A stretch of DNA of 64,000 nt from Marinobacter sediminicola (lineage in GTDB: Bacteria; Pseudomonadota; Gammaproteobacteria; Pseudomonadales; Oleiphilaceae), in the NCBI RefSeq assembly GCF_031157525.1, contig NZ_JAVIXR010000001.1, positions 124,001 to 188,000 of the forward strand, given 5' to 3'. Each line of letters starts with the position of its first letter. The first letter of the stretch is position 1. Positions 13,201 through 18,720 of the stretch are shown here, piece by piece. The notes beneath the pieces were generated by a model. The model searched no databases and was not told where the DNA came from. It saw only the letters and a program-made list of their open reading frames with translations. The translations under genes and the position numbers were made by a program.

Positions 13201-15019
13201 AGCAGGCGATAATGCAAACACAACGCTTGAGGGCTTATTGAACGATATTCAGGTTCACGCGCCAGAACACACCAATAACAACAATCTGCCTGGCGGCCTA
13301 CCATTAGATATCACGGTCGCCGCTCATGCTCAGGGGATGAGCAAGCAGGCACAGGTTACGCAAACCGTTGACATAATCCCGGTTACTGATCCAACCACAG
13401 TGACTGTGCAGGCCGAACCCGTAGGGGAAGGAGAGGATGTTTCACTGAATATCAGCCTGAGCAATGAGGCAGATGCCGGTTCCTCCACGATTGAAGGGGG
13501 CAAGATAGTAATAGAGTTGGGCAACGGCCTGGCTGGTCAGTTGCTGGATGCCAGCGGCGATCCAATAACTCCGGTTAGTGGCAATCAGTATGAAATCGCC
13601 CTGAAACCTGATGGCCAACCGCCAGAACTGATATTCAGGCCCGACTCAGGACAGCCATTTCAAACGGGAAGCCTTACAGTGGATGCCTGGATTGCCCATA
13701 AAGAAGATGGCGCAGCCAATACGGAAATATCTCAGGGTTCCGGGATGTTGGAAATCAAGCCCACTAACAGTGGTTTTATAGGGACAATCACTGCTGAAGG
13801 AAGTGAGCAGATACAGGAGCAATCCGTTGAAACACCCACCGAGCTGATCTTCAGTGATGCGGGGCTTAAAGATCCTGATGAGATGATTGATTCTGCGTTT
13901 ATTAAAGGCTTACCACCTGGCTTTACTGTGCTGTTTGGCAGTGACGCTAGTAACGCCGGATTGGCAAATAATGCGGGCAAGGACAGCAATGGCAATAACA
14001 TCTGGTCAATCCCCGTGGCCGATGGAGCCCAGGGTTTGCCTGGTTATATTGCGGTGCTGCCACCTAAAAACTGGAGCGGCTCACTGAATGGACTCACTAT
14101 AACTGTGATGAGTGGTGAAGCCGGTCTGGATTCGACGGGTTCGGATTTGTCTTTTGACTTAGAGGTTAGACCGATAGCTGACGGGCTGGAGTTGAACCCG
14201 ACTCTGAGTTTTGGTGAGGCTGGCGATATCATTAAACTGAACCTGAACGCCGCCATGAAGGACCCCGCAGTTAGTGATGCTGGAGATGCAGGGCAGCCCG
14301 GTTACGCTGAAGACGGCCACAGGGAATTGACAACAGTAGAGCTGACAGGTTTTCCAGATGGTGAGAAAACCCTGTTTTACGCGAAGGGTGTCGAGTTGGA
14401 TGCAAGCCGAATCAGCTTTTCGGATAACACACATACCATCACCGGCCTGACCCAGGATGAATTGGGCAATCTGGGTTTTAAGCAACTGGGAACCAATGGT
14501 CCCAAGGATATTGGCGTAAAAGCCTGGACCGAAGAGATTTTGGTTTCAGATGGCAGCAGTGGGGGTAGTGTTTCTGCCTCGACAACAGGAATTGCTAAAA
14601 TAAACGTTTCCGACAAATTGCCAACTACTGGTGATGATAATCTGCTCTGGACAGGTGATTTGGTTGACGGGAGGGGTGGTAATGACACCATTCAGTTGCG
14701 CTTCGGTGAAGACCTTTCTGGTGCGAATGGCGATTTCGCTAAACTAAAGAATATCGAAATCCTTGATATGACGAGTTCTGGCTCAAACCAGATAGGAGAG
14801 TCCGGGGCAGGCCTGAGTATTCAGGACGTTCTGGACATAACTGATAGCCGCAATGCACTGAAAATCGACGGAGACGGAGATGACTCCGTATTCCTGCAAA
14901 ACAGCGAATGGACAAAAGCCGGTAACAACGGCAACGGCTATCTGGTCTACACCGATATAGCCAGCGGCGCATCCTTGAGTATTTCAGACCAGATTACGAG
15001 CATAACCATGGTTGACTGA
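1217..15019 (+). CDS. LapA/BapA-type giant repeat adhesin, type I secreted (4600 aa)
   Basis: Very large acidic surface adhesin, expected to mediate biofilm attachment. The start ATG has GAGG at 1210-1213. Residues 1-60 resemble the LapA N-terminal retention module (IVVSLVGQAWA, then GERRALEVGDQL), with a PAAS motif at residues 93-96 that could be a LapG-type cleavage site. The order after it is: five copies of a ~107-aa Ig-like repeat (about 2029-3700), two DEG/NDVYIDGE repeats, four ~122-aa SVGSGDED repeats (4390-5850), two ~100-aa repeats, two more DEG repeats, a Calx-beta-like stretch, DUF5801/VCBS-like and cadherin-like domains (about 7500-9200), then eight or so divergent LPxG...P..SG modules. 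The C-terminus has one RTX-like nonapeptide (DGRGGNDTI) and a DxLxI-rich secretion tail. I saw no cysteine. There is no signal peptide of Sec type, as expected for type I export. The stop lies 2 nt from the convergent nucleotidase stop. Confidence 0.92.
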   Translation: MTTLAIVVSLVGQAWAENANGERRALEVGDQLAVDETLIMAEGARIDLDFGDNQQLTFLGEQQVTAEERGALIEQTEGLAPIESSEQPAAPSPAASGQGTSSEGHSFVQLVRIGEIIEADGYTPVTVARIQEVLRPLGLSLPQREFVRSSERDGTRYDEQNYPESGSKLAKLSISIDAITGDDIVDATESGQAITLTGKVGGGVSPGDTVVVTVNGQLYSTTVNADGKTWQVDVPGSELAKDNKVHATVNSVEPNGTPVSESTERPYLADDITPSVNVELEPGSGPNGDYNSSDLNDGKVSGTITFNPNNTFPGDKVTATDKDGNPVFDANGDPVTDYVLTQNDIDNGIVVDVSVAPGQTYVELNVDVTDPAGNTSTGFDKNPKDDITPTADVELEPGSGPNGEYNDGDTKDGKVTGTVTFDPGTTEPGDTVKITDKDGKVIIERPVTQDDIDNGIQVDVPVTEGQTDVELNVKLTDPSGNTSSTGDSNLIDNVTPGLVVELEPGSGPNGEYNDGDTNDGKVEGTITFDPNTAVPGDKITVTDKDGNPILNSNGDPITDYEITQGDIDNGIIVEVPVDPGQTDVELNVDITDPAGNTSTGSDNKVVDNTTPGATATLEPGSGSNGEYNDDDTKDGKVTGTVTFDPDTSVGDTVKITDKDGNVIIERPVTQGDIDNGITVDIPVADGQTNVEMNVEVTDPAGNTSSTDDSKTVDNITPGVTVELEPGSGTNGKYDAGDFSSGKIEGEITFDPATTSPGDKITATDKDGNPILDSKGDPITDYEITQGDIDNGIKVELPVSPTDTEVELNVKIEDPAGNTSTGSDSNPADGVVVTAELAVSATNVDEGAATDLQYSVTLKDINGDPVVANNDITVNTTVGPITISAGNSAGTLNIPVQGDDVYLDGETITGQIINIVENGLGGAAIFENLTFDNTPVQTTVNDTTDTVTAKLTVSETAVDEGEVNNLVYTVTLEDAANNAVTANNDVTVTTSLGTITVKAGDSFGVLVVPVQGDDVYIDGETVSNAITSVAEANAGDPKAFESLTFDGTAVSTAISDTTDTTTATLSSVGSGDEDSGSITYTISLDNAPQGAQAFDLELSNGQTATITVAAGANTGSVTFGWGSGLVAGAVQLAGYPDSDVHLEPDDVLSVDSITASGTGGNFEDLVVADNSTDLTISDSIDTSTATLTSAGSGDEDNGSVTYTVNLDHATEGDQDFTVALSNGQIATIQVAAGATSGSVTLGWGTGLTGTAIGLNGYPSSDVYQEPDFVLEVDSVTASGTGGNFESLVVVDNSTDLTISDSIDTTTATLTSVGSGDEDNGSITYTVDLSNAPQANQLFSITLSNGQTANISVAAGNTSGSITFGWGAGVAAGTQPLAGYPDSDAYLQPDFDLTVTDFVALSHGGNFEDLAVVDNSTELTIADSIDITTATLTSVGNGDEDNGAITYTVNLDNPAQAAQDFTINLSNGQTETITVSAGATTGSVTFGWGSGLTGSAVALSGYPGSDVYIEPDFVLGVNSITASGNSGNFEDLTVVDNSTDLTIADIIDTTTVSLGNVTVDEGDDITITATVDHQPQDTDLVLTLGNGQTITIAVGDTMGSVTFANPKADTPYADGEVQEYSITGAIGGNYESLDISDKAVVTVKDTVDTTTVTLNDSTVVEGGDITISATVDHAPEGSDLVLTLSNGEQITIVAGTTTSSVTFANPNSDDTYLDGETLEYTIIAHTGGNYESLDTAAKSTVTVEDTTDAVTARMTVSETAVDEGEASNLVYTVTLEDVASNAVTANNDVTVTTSLGTITIKAGDSFGVLAVPVQGDDVYIDAETISNAISAVVEVDAGTAGAFENLTFDGTAVDTLVSDTTDTVTATLSVSEAFVTEGAADLVYTVTLEDANGNAVVSNSTITVATTLGNITVAAGSSTGTLYIAVQSDDVYIDGETVTNAITGVTEAGAGAAGAFENLAFDSTAVNTVVSDTIDPVYAQISVDESAVLEGGTLTYTVNLVDKIGDPVTVAAGKNVTINLDWTGTAGAADVDSLPASIAIGVGNSSTSFNVVTNSDGIAELSESLTVIIDSVQDNDGIDRGFEKLQVDSGNNSATSNILDAPTIIAVDGNGAATGHITVFEKGLSDATDNSETAYGILRVAAPTGLESIEIAGTTISLADLQALPQTITIAGHGELTLTSFTASATANGVDASWDIDYSYELTNAQVHAYGAGKNELPKDIALGVTADGIGGSGSITGAASNLGVLVIDDVPAVNTTGNALADIQVTESAIGTPASANLANAFTHTFGTDGAAASASLVYGLVVNSAVSGLKDTATGKAIELQLDGNVIKGTLEGTADVAFTIKVNASTGEITLEQTRPLLHGDTATASDLVTIANGSISLTATVTDGDGDTAVDSVVIGDRFSFQDDGPAVNVITSGVTLDEANLPAGSEGDASKTISDIVRFGIDFGADAAGDVRFTDTGANSTIERLKALGLKSGVVLEFDLSSDGHTIIAYRGSGRAEADKIFTVSIVDVPSNPGYQLTLNGALDHVSKYGDVLSALDIPFEGVLVTDRDGDSAETRFTVSVVDDNPSTTTPKNVVVDEDSTRAANPENTFNTNADATSSNTTIGDGSDGTVKPEHGIATVNSDGTISYVPKANYSGEDTFTYTTKTDNDEKTYTVVVTVTPQSDTPDIPHASGAVDENVPAVTLKTNEDTSVALGLKIPVVTDNNDQNGAGTIGDDPERLGAITLTPSAVGSGDSAPSGTVLTKGDGTPLTVSGDGSYIIVIVKTSGDTDADTDLHLSTGLPTTNVNYLTQSEYEAIEVRPADDRHENFDVTVSVDSYEVDNTGKPLADTDVVGTNGANNTQTITVDVQAVTDVPEINLTAPADPENAGAVSLSVTAATVSTNGKIIAAINEQSDDPSVSNTVLNLQNVLGETFKDDDGSESFGYEITGLPEGTVVTINGKSYTANPAGGIAMPESDYLSTKDDGNPGFTITPPEDYSNSLPITATIKLIIKDTDDDSSGGIGTESVSVDLELRVYAKPDNVSLDNPEAAPEDTQVAFLSKLMLGDTDGSETISKVRITDLPNEGSTGPDTWTLFDHTGNPVTVPSGGNAASGGLELVVGEGTGEYTLSQIKQFTIKPPAHSSLDGTMKVYVTTEEAGANTQSGNPEAKEWEHELIIEVTPVAEVIGAGPVGDTDSNGTPDLAMNGSHVYKTPGAEDEWLTLGTDTVSNPTFALSEGWANEDGKGSNPKGTGVIGGTGSEDTFAVFTPFQVKNNNIQANVTGGELDGSSFQYVDGSGTLQTVVFNGEPVKIPVEYLDSVKFKGPENYSGVVKIKVQAGTIDYDEDDDTATDMAVSGESWLTNIILTPEADQVTLSVDARVATHEDVPVELKIMPSSSDKGETFNVTIKDIPDGATITYTHKGTEYTISENFDGSGIDGLSVTAGAGSFEVTINDFDAGNQPVLTPPKDSNQTINLKVEAQSVDVLNYIDETGQPQSITSTADSSLTQELGINISVKGVPDEPEFVTETNKVYDENALDGAVTEPNTIPLSDFVTALESGETSADGSETVTLRISNLPEGFTLIGAGSSLGGEGETRLWVISETELAKVKIQTPTNFSGTVEFTAQPVVTENDNDSETFFTPKNISFQVTPTPEATLSISSDVKEDTISKVDFSAVHQNGDTDEFISAIKIAVVPGVTLYSDAAGVTELTPVGGFYEFSGKAAVESIYVKTGPNFSGTQAIGVEYKVTDTSSDNTLITESVWQSVSHDLIVKAVTDDIEASVNDVTGVVGAGDSFSYDNSSQTATINGSGAVRVKVDLSQQADVAAGNAKDIDGSEQLTHLVVNGVPDGVSVENAVQVGPGQWLVSTNKAFTNETLTQDIIFQVTGNASTANSPITITGYSKDTGAETSKRADISINLDVVQTGTGTGVALPEVSLTPEPTDQTEDNAFALATQVSGGLSGGNQNEYQLTVTLRSKPGDGVEFKDASGSQLARTEVLENGENIVLWTHTATVGAGDNANTTLEGLLNDIQVHAPEHTNNNNLPGGLPLDITVAAHAQGMSKQAQVTQTVDIIPVTDPTTVTVQAEPVGEGEDVSLNISLSNEADAGSSTIEGGKIVIELGNGLAGQLLDASGDPITPVSGNQYEIALKPDGQPPELIFRPDSGQPFQTGSLTVDAWIAHKEDGAANTEISQGSGMLEIKPTNSGFIGTITAEGSEQIQEQSVETPTELIFSDAGLKDPDEMIDSAFIKGLPPGFTVLFGSDASNAGLANNAGKDSNGNNIWSIPVADGAQGLPGYIAVLPPKNWSGSLNGLTITVMSGEAGLDSTGSDLSFDLEVRPIADGLELNPTLSFGEAGDIIKLNLNAAMKDPAVSDAGDAGQPGYAEDGHRELTTVELTGFPDGEKTLFYAKGVELDASRISFSDNTHTITGLTQDELGNLGFKQLGTNGPKDIGVKAWTEEILVSDGSSGGSVSASTTGIAKINVSDKLPTTGDDNLLWTGDLVDGRGGNDTIQLRFGEDLSGANGDFAKLKNIEILDMTSSGSNQIGESGAGLSIQDVLDITDSRNALKIDGDGDDSVFLQNSEWTKAGNNGNGYLVYTDIASGASLSISDQITSITMVD
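2029..3700 (+). repeat. Five tandem ~107-aa Ig-like repeats in the adhesin
   Basis: Tandem in-frame repeats start near 2029, 2368, 2689, 3034 and 3352, with unit lengths alternating around 318-345 nt. Each unit carries D(D/N)xTP...LEPGSGxNG at its start, then GDxxxxTDKDGN, DIDNGI and DPxGNTS. Asp/Asn-rich turns suggest calcium binding, as in BapA and LapA repeats. Two sub-types alternate: units 1, 3 and 5 carry a longer DxNGDPxTDY insert, and units 2 and 4 carry VIIERPVTQ instead. This implies that a two-repeat block was duplicated. Confidence 0.85.
4390..5850 (+). repeat. Four tandem ~122-aa repeats in the adhesin
   Basis: Four in-frame repeats of about 366 nt begin near 4393, 4759, 5125 and 5491. 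Each contains TATLxSxGxGDED, YTVxLxxAxQ, a FGWGxG strand, a GYPxSDxY turn and GGNFEDLxVxDNST. Copies are similar but not identical in DNA, so they are not very recent. They resemble the immunoglobulin-like repeats of large type I secreted adhesins. Confidence 0.8.
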
Positions 15020-15021
15020 GC

Positions 15022-15954
15022 TCAGGTGGCGTCTACATTCGCCACCCCAAACGGAATATGCACCATAGGAATATCCCCGGCATCAGATTCCAGGTGAGAT
15101 CGTTGGTCATCAAAGAACATATGAGGCTTGAGCACGTTCAAAATACGGTCTTTCTTCATTCCGCCCAGGAAGAAAACCTCATTGGCGTCCACGCCCCAAT
15201 GTTCCAGCGTTGTAATCACCCGCTCGTGGGAAGGGGCATTGCGGGCAGTCACAATGGCTGTTCGCAGTATTCGCTTATAAGCCGGGTCGTCCGTTAATGC
15301 CTGGTCCTCAAGCTTTTGCAGGTGTGAAAGCTTGCGGAACAAATCCGCCAGCGGGCCTGGGCTGTGGGGGATTTGCGAGCGGGAGGTTTCGTGTTCCTGA
15401 AAGTCTTCCAGCGAGCCGGCCTTGTAGACCCGCTCTGAAGCGTCATCTGCAATCACACCATCAAAATCGAACGCTATACGAAGCTCTGTATCCGCTTCAT
15501 CATCCACCACCTTGCTTGGCAGCACAGTGCCAGCCGCATAGCCGTAGTCGATCGCTTGGGATACATCGCCAGCGTTCGCAGACAAGAACAGCGAGGCATT
15601 GAATGCCGGAATGTAGGCGTAGGGTGATTTGCCCTCGAGAAATGCCGCGCGGGTAATATCCAGGCCATGGTGATGAATGGAGTGGAATACCCGTTTGCCT
15701 GTGATCACAGAGTTTCGCGAGAGTAATACCACTTCAACCGGGCACTGCTCTGGGAACTTCTGGTTTATGCTCAAAAACCGCCTCACGAAAGGAAAGGCAA
15801 CGCCTTTGCGTAAAGGCTTGTCCAGGTTGGCTTCCTGGTGTTTCCGGTAGGCCTTTTCCCCCTGCTCACGAAACACACGGTCAGACTTCGACAAATCAAA
15901 TAGGGCGCTTGAGGCCACCGCGATCACGAGTTTGTCTTCTATGGGGTAGGGCAT
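15022..15954 (-). CDS. Cytosolic 5'-nucleotidase (NT5C1/PF06189-like)
   Basis: Predicted cytoplasmic nucleoside 5'-monophosphate phosphatase of the cN-I type (HAD fold). The N-terminal half has LVIAVASSALFDL and VEVVLLSRNS. The catalytic Asp motif is FDFDGVIADD near residue 170, followed by IVTARNAPSHERVI and the acidic FFDDQRSHL near the C-terminus, which fits the motif order of this family. The length of about 310 aa matches bacterial members. ATG at 15954 is taken as start; a TTG at 15960 lies closer to an AAGGA ribosome site and is a real alternative. It is convergent with the adhesin (2 nt apart) and probably unrelated to it. Confidence 0.88.
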   Translation of the reverse strand: MPYPIEDKLVIAVASSALFDLSKSDRVFREQGEKAYRKHQEANLDKPLRKGVAFPFVRRFLSINQKFPEQCPVEVVLLSRNSVITGKRVFHSIHHHGLDITRAAFLEGKSPYAYIPAFNASLFLSANAGDVSQAIDYGYAAGTVLPSKVVDDEADTELRIAFDFDGVIADDASERVYKAGSLEDFQEHETSRSQIPHSPGPLADLFRKLSHLQKLEDQALTDDPAYKRILRTAIVTARNAPSHERVITTLEHWGVDANEVFFLGGMKKDRILNVLKPHMFFDDQRSHLESDAGDIPMVHIPFGVANVDAT

Positions 15955-15981
15955 GGGCAAAAAGTTCCTTGCTGGTTAGCG

Positions 15982-16866
15982 TCAGGACTCAGCTTTTTTG
16001 GCGCTCTCATAGCTTGGCAACACCGGCGCAAACACCTTCTCCCACAACACCTCATAACGCTTTCTATGCCAACCAATATGGCCGATGCGCTTCTGGTTAA
16101 TCTCTTCTGGCGTTACGCGAATATGCTGCTGAGGTGCATTAGTGAAAAAATCGTGCAGCATTCTAACGTTGGTGGGCGACATCATGTCGTCATCTGAAAA
16201 TTCAATGGCTGTAATAGGTGTGCGTACACTGGCAAACCGCTCCCGCAACCAGTCTCCTTCGCAGCCGACAGAGTATTCTTCATTCAGGCACCAGCGGCGC
16301 CACTGCATGATGACGCCCTTCGGCATATCGCACATGAGTTTCAGGCGGTTACCGGGGAAATAACCCATGATTGGGACAACCGTGGGTACAAGAATGTACC
16401 AAAGGAACCATGCAATGCGCTTAGTGGGTAGTGAGTTATGCCACCAGGTGCCTGTTCCGCAGCCAACGGTAATTACCTGATCGATATCCGGGTTATGGCC
16501 CATAAAACCAATCATATGGCCGCCGACGCTGTGGCCGATCCACACTAGCTTCAGGTCGTAAAATTTCTCTTTAACGAATGCCAGAACTGCCGGGCAGTCG
16601 TATTTGCCCCAGCTCAGCTTGTCACTTTTGCTGTCTTTTACATGGCCATTTACCGATAGCCCCATGCCTTCATAGTCAAACGTCAGGGCATGGAAGCCCT
16701 GGGTGTTCAGCCAGCGGGCGAAGTCGTCGTACAAGTACTGGGCTACGCCGGTTGCCGGCGCAAGCACGCAAATACCCCGCACCTCCGCACTGTCGGCTGT
16801 AAATAGCCGCGCTGTCAGGTTGTGGCCGGCGCTTGTGGTGATGCTATGAGTCTGAGGCGGGTTCAT
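15982..16866 (-). CDS. Alpha/beta hydrolase (serine aminopeptidase/lysophospholipase-like)
   Basis: Alpha/beta hydrolase of about 294 aa. The nucleophile elbow is GHSVGG, the predicted oxyanion strand is CVLAPATGVAQ, and a late GHIGWH supplies the catalytic His. The likely Asp lies in EFSDDDMMSP. A central hydrophobic stretch (WFLWYILVPTVVPIMGYF) forms a lid or a membrane-contacting cap, as in some lipases. Substrate cannot be read from sequence. ATG at 16866 is chosen; the frame extends to a TTG at 16908. It lies upstream of, and on the same strand as, the nucleotidase, 27 nt away, so the two may be co-transcribed. Confidence 0.82.
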   Translation of the reverse strand: MNPPQTHSITTSAGHNLTARLFTADSAEVRGICVLAPATGVAQYLYDDFARWLNTQGFHALTFDYEGMGLSVNGHVKDSKSDKLSWGKYDCPAVLAFVKEKFYDLKLVWIGHSVGGHMIGFMGHNPDIDQVITVGCGTGTWWHNSLPTKRIAWFLWYILVPTVVPIMGYFPGNRLKLMCDMPKGVIMQWRRWCLNEEYSVGCEGDWLRERFASVRTPITAIEFSDDDMMSPTNVRMLHDFFTNAPQQHIRVTPEEINQKRIGHIGWHRKRYEVLWEKVFAPVLPSYESAKKAES

Positions 16867-16963
16867 TACTGCGTCTACCTGAGGTGGGTTTTCAAAGCGT
16901 GGGTGCAATAGTGCTCAAACAGATGGCATGTTGGCAAATTAAGTTAATGAGCTAGCCTGAGAG

Positions 16964-16979
16964 AGCATCCATGGATGCT
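16964..16979. promoter_or_regulatory. Perfect 16-bp palindrome (possible operator)
   Basis: AGCATCCATGGATGCT is a perfect 16-bp palindrome in the 246-bp gap between the divergent hydrolase and hemerythrin genes. It could be a dimeric-regulator site or a small hairpin. No regulator is identified, and there is no T-tract to make it a terminator. Confidence 0.35.
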
Positions 16980-17112
16980 GATGGGCTCGGTGTGGATTTC
17001 GTAGCAAGTGGCTTGGATAGTCGCGGGCGCTGGCAATCTAATAACGAAGGAGCCAATATGGTCTTAGAAAAGATAGCTATAATACGAGCTACCATCATAA
17101 GGAGGCTTATAC

Positions 17113-17664
17113 ATGGCGACGCTTAATCAAATACGCCACGACCACGCTAACATGGCCCGGTTGCTGCACGTACTCTTGCTAAGGTATGAATCCCTGACCC
17201 AGGGCGAACGCCCGGATTTTCATCTTATTAGAGAGGTTGTGGATTACATACTCGAATACATGGAAAGCTTTGTTAAGCCGCTGGAAAGGCTGTACAGCGA
17301 GCACTTGGTGGCTAAAAAGTTCAAAGAGGGTGAGGTAGGTCAGAAGCTTGCTGAAGATTACCAAGCGTTGCGGGATCGCCTGAATATGCTTTCAGAGAAC
17401 ATTGATATGATTCTGCTGGATGCGGTAGTGCCGATGGACCGCTTTGCCGATGATCTGAAGGCTTACCTTGATGCTCACGGTGCCTATCTCCGTGCGGAAC
17501 GAGAACTGCTGTTCCCATTCTTCCGTGAGAAACTGTCGCCGGAAGAACAGAAAAGCCTGCTCAAAATGTTGCCAGAAGGAGCGCAAGCTAACCTGGCACG
17601 CCTCAAGGACGATCATCCTGAATTGTATGAGGAATTTAAGGAAGCCCCTTCTCCATTTTCCTGA
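17113..17664 (+). CDS. Hemerythrin HHE-domain protein, degenerate metal site
   Basis: Cytoplasmic four-helix protein of 183 aa related to HHE-domain hemerythrins, which bind a di-iron centre for O2/NO sensing or iron storage. RHDHANM (helix 1) and the AHGAYLRAERELLFPFF segment (last helix) match the family. The helix that normally carries HHPxED instead reads SFVKPLERLYSEHL, so two expected histidine ligands are missing while the Glu remains. A perfect AAGGAGG (17100-17106) precedes ATG 17113, and a TATAAT at 17078-17083 is a plausible -10. It is convergent with the LysR gene. Fold is fairly sure; iron binding is doubtful. Confidence 0.83.
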   Translation: MATLNQIRHDHANMARLLHVLLLRYESLTQGERPDFHLIREVVDYILEYMESFVKPLERLYSEHLVAKKFKEGEVGQKLAEDYQALRDRLNMLSENIDMILLDAVVPMDRFADDLKAYLDAHGAYLRAERELLFPFFREKLSPEEQKSLLKMLPEGAQANLARLKDDHPELYEEFKEAPSPFS

Positions 17665-17730
17665 TCGGCTCGATGTCATAGTGGCGCGCTGTGACCGTCA
17701 TTCTTATGGCGTGAGCGTGCTGAGTATCTA

Positions 17731-18606
17731 TTAGTTCAGGGTTTGTTCATCTGTGGACAGGTGGTTGCGGATGAGCTCAGCCAGCTGTTTCGCGGGTTCT
17801 GAGGGTCTTCCGGGTGGGCGGTGCAGAGCTATATCAACCGAATGCAGTGGTGGCATGCCGTTGCGTTCATCCAGTACCCGAAGATGTGGCGTCAGCATAT
17901 TGCGTGTCACCACAACCACCGCAAGACCGGCAGCCACGACCGGCATGAGCCCCGTCATGGATTGGCTGGAGTAAGCCATTCGCCAATCCCGTCCCGCACT
18001 GGCCAAAGCTTGCTCAGCAGCATCACGGAACACATCTGCGCCGGGGGAGTAGAGTGCCAGCGGGATTGGGTCCAGTAACGATGGCTGAGCGGTGGCGCCT
18101 ACTGCCCACATTAAGGGTTCGCGCCGGATGACCTCGCCCCCGGGCGATCGAGCCTGACGGGTGACGACCGCCAAATCCATGCTGCCAGCCTGCACCTGTT
18201 TTACCAACTCGACGCTTGATCTGCAGGTCACCTGTAACTGCACCGCGGGAAATTGCCGGTTGAAGTGGGACAATACCGATGTGAGAAGAAAGGCATAATC
18301 TTCAGGAATGCCGAGGTTCAGCTCTCCGGATATCTGTTGTTGCTGGACATCGTCGAGGGCTTCATTGTTCAGTTCCAGCATTTTGCGAGCGTAACCCACC
18401 AGTTTCTGTCCTTCCGGAGTAAATCTGATCCGCCGCCCATCTTTCTCATGGAGCGGAACCCCAACGGCAGCCTCTAAACGGTTTAACTGCATACTCACAG
18501 TGGATTGCGTGTAGGACAGCTGTTCTGCCGCAGCGGTAACTGTGCCGGTGTCAGCAATGGTCACCAGAGTCAGCAACATGTTGAGGTCCAGAATGCGATT
18601 TCTCAA
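17731..18606 (-). CDS. LysR-family transcriptional regulator
   Basis: LysR-type DNA-binding regulator (291 aa). The N-terminal winged helix spans residues 1-65 with the typical DTGTVTAAAEQLSYTQSTVS recognition region and LEAAVGVPL. The co-inducer-binding domain follows from about residue 90 (SGELNLGIPEDYA...). It is transcribed divergently from the EamA transporter with a 114-bp gap holding an interrupted palindrome, so it probably controls that transporter and itself. The effector is unknown. It resembles the LrhA/HexA branch more than metabolic LysRs, but that is only an impression. Confidence 0.92.
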   Translation of the reverse strand: MRNRILDLNMLLTLVTIADTGTVTAAAEQLSYTQSTVSMQLNRLEAAVGVPLHEKDGRRIRFTPEGQKLVGYARKMLELNNEALDDVQQQQISGELNLGIPEDYAFLLTSVLSHFNRQFPAVQLQVTCRSSVELVKQVQAGSMDLAVVTRQARSPGGEVIRREPLMWAVGATAQPSLLDPIPLALYSPGADVFRDAAEQALASAGRDWRMAYSSQSMTGLMPVVAAGLAVVVVTRNMLTPHLRVLDERNGMPPLHSVDIALHRPPGRPSEPAKQLAELIRNHLSTDEQTLN

Positions 18607-18630
18607 TTAATCAATTCCTGTGATGCTATC

Positions 18631-18656
18631 CATCAAAAAGCATTGTTTTTGTGATG
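18631..18656. promoter_or_regulatory. Probable LysR operator between divergent genes
   Basis: CATCA and TGATG form the ends of a 26-bp interrupted palindrome with A-rich and T-rich inner arms, midway between lysR (start 18606) and the EamA gene (start 18721). LysR proteins usually bind such sites between their own gene and the regulated one. Assignment is by position and symmetry only. Confidence 0.45.
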
Positions 18657-18720
18657 AATCAGGATTGTATAGCATGTCAGTGTCGAATCAAATCCACCAA
18701 CCTTGTAAGGAGCCACGACG

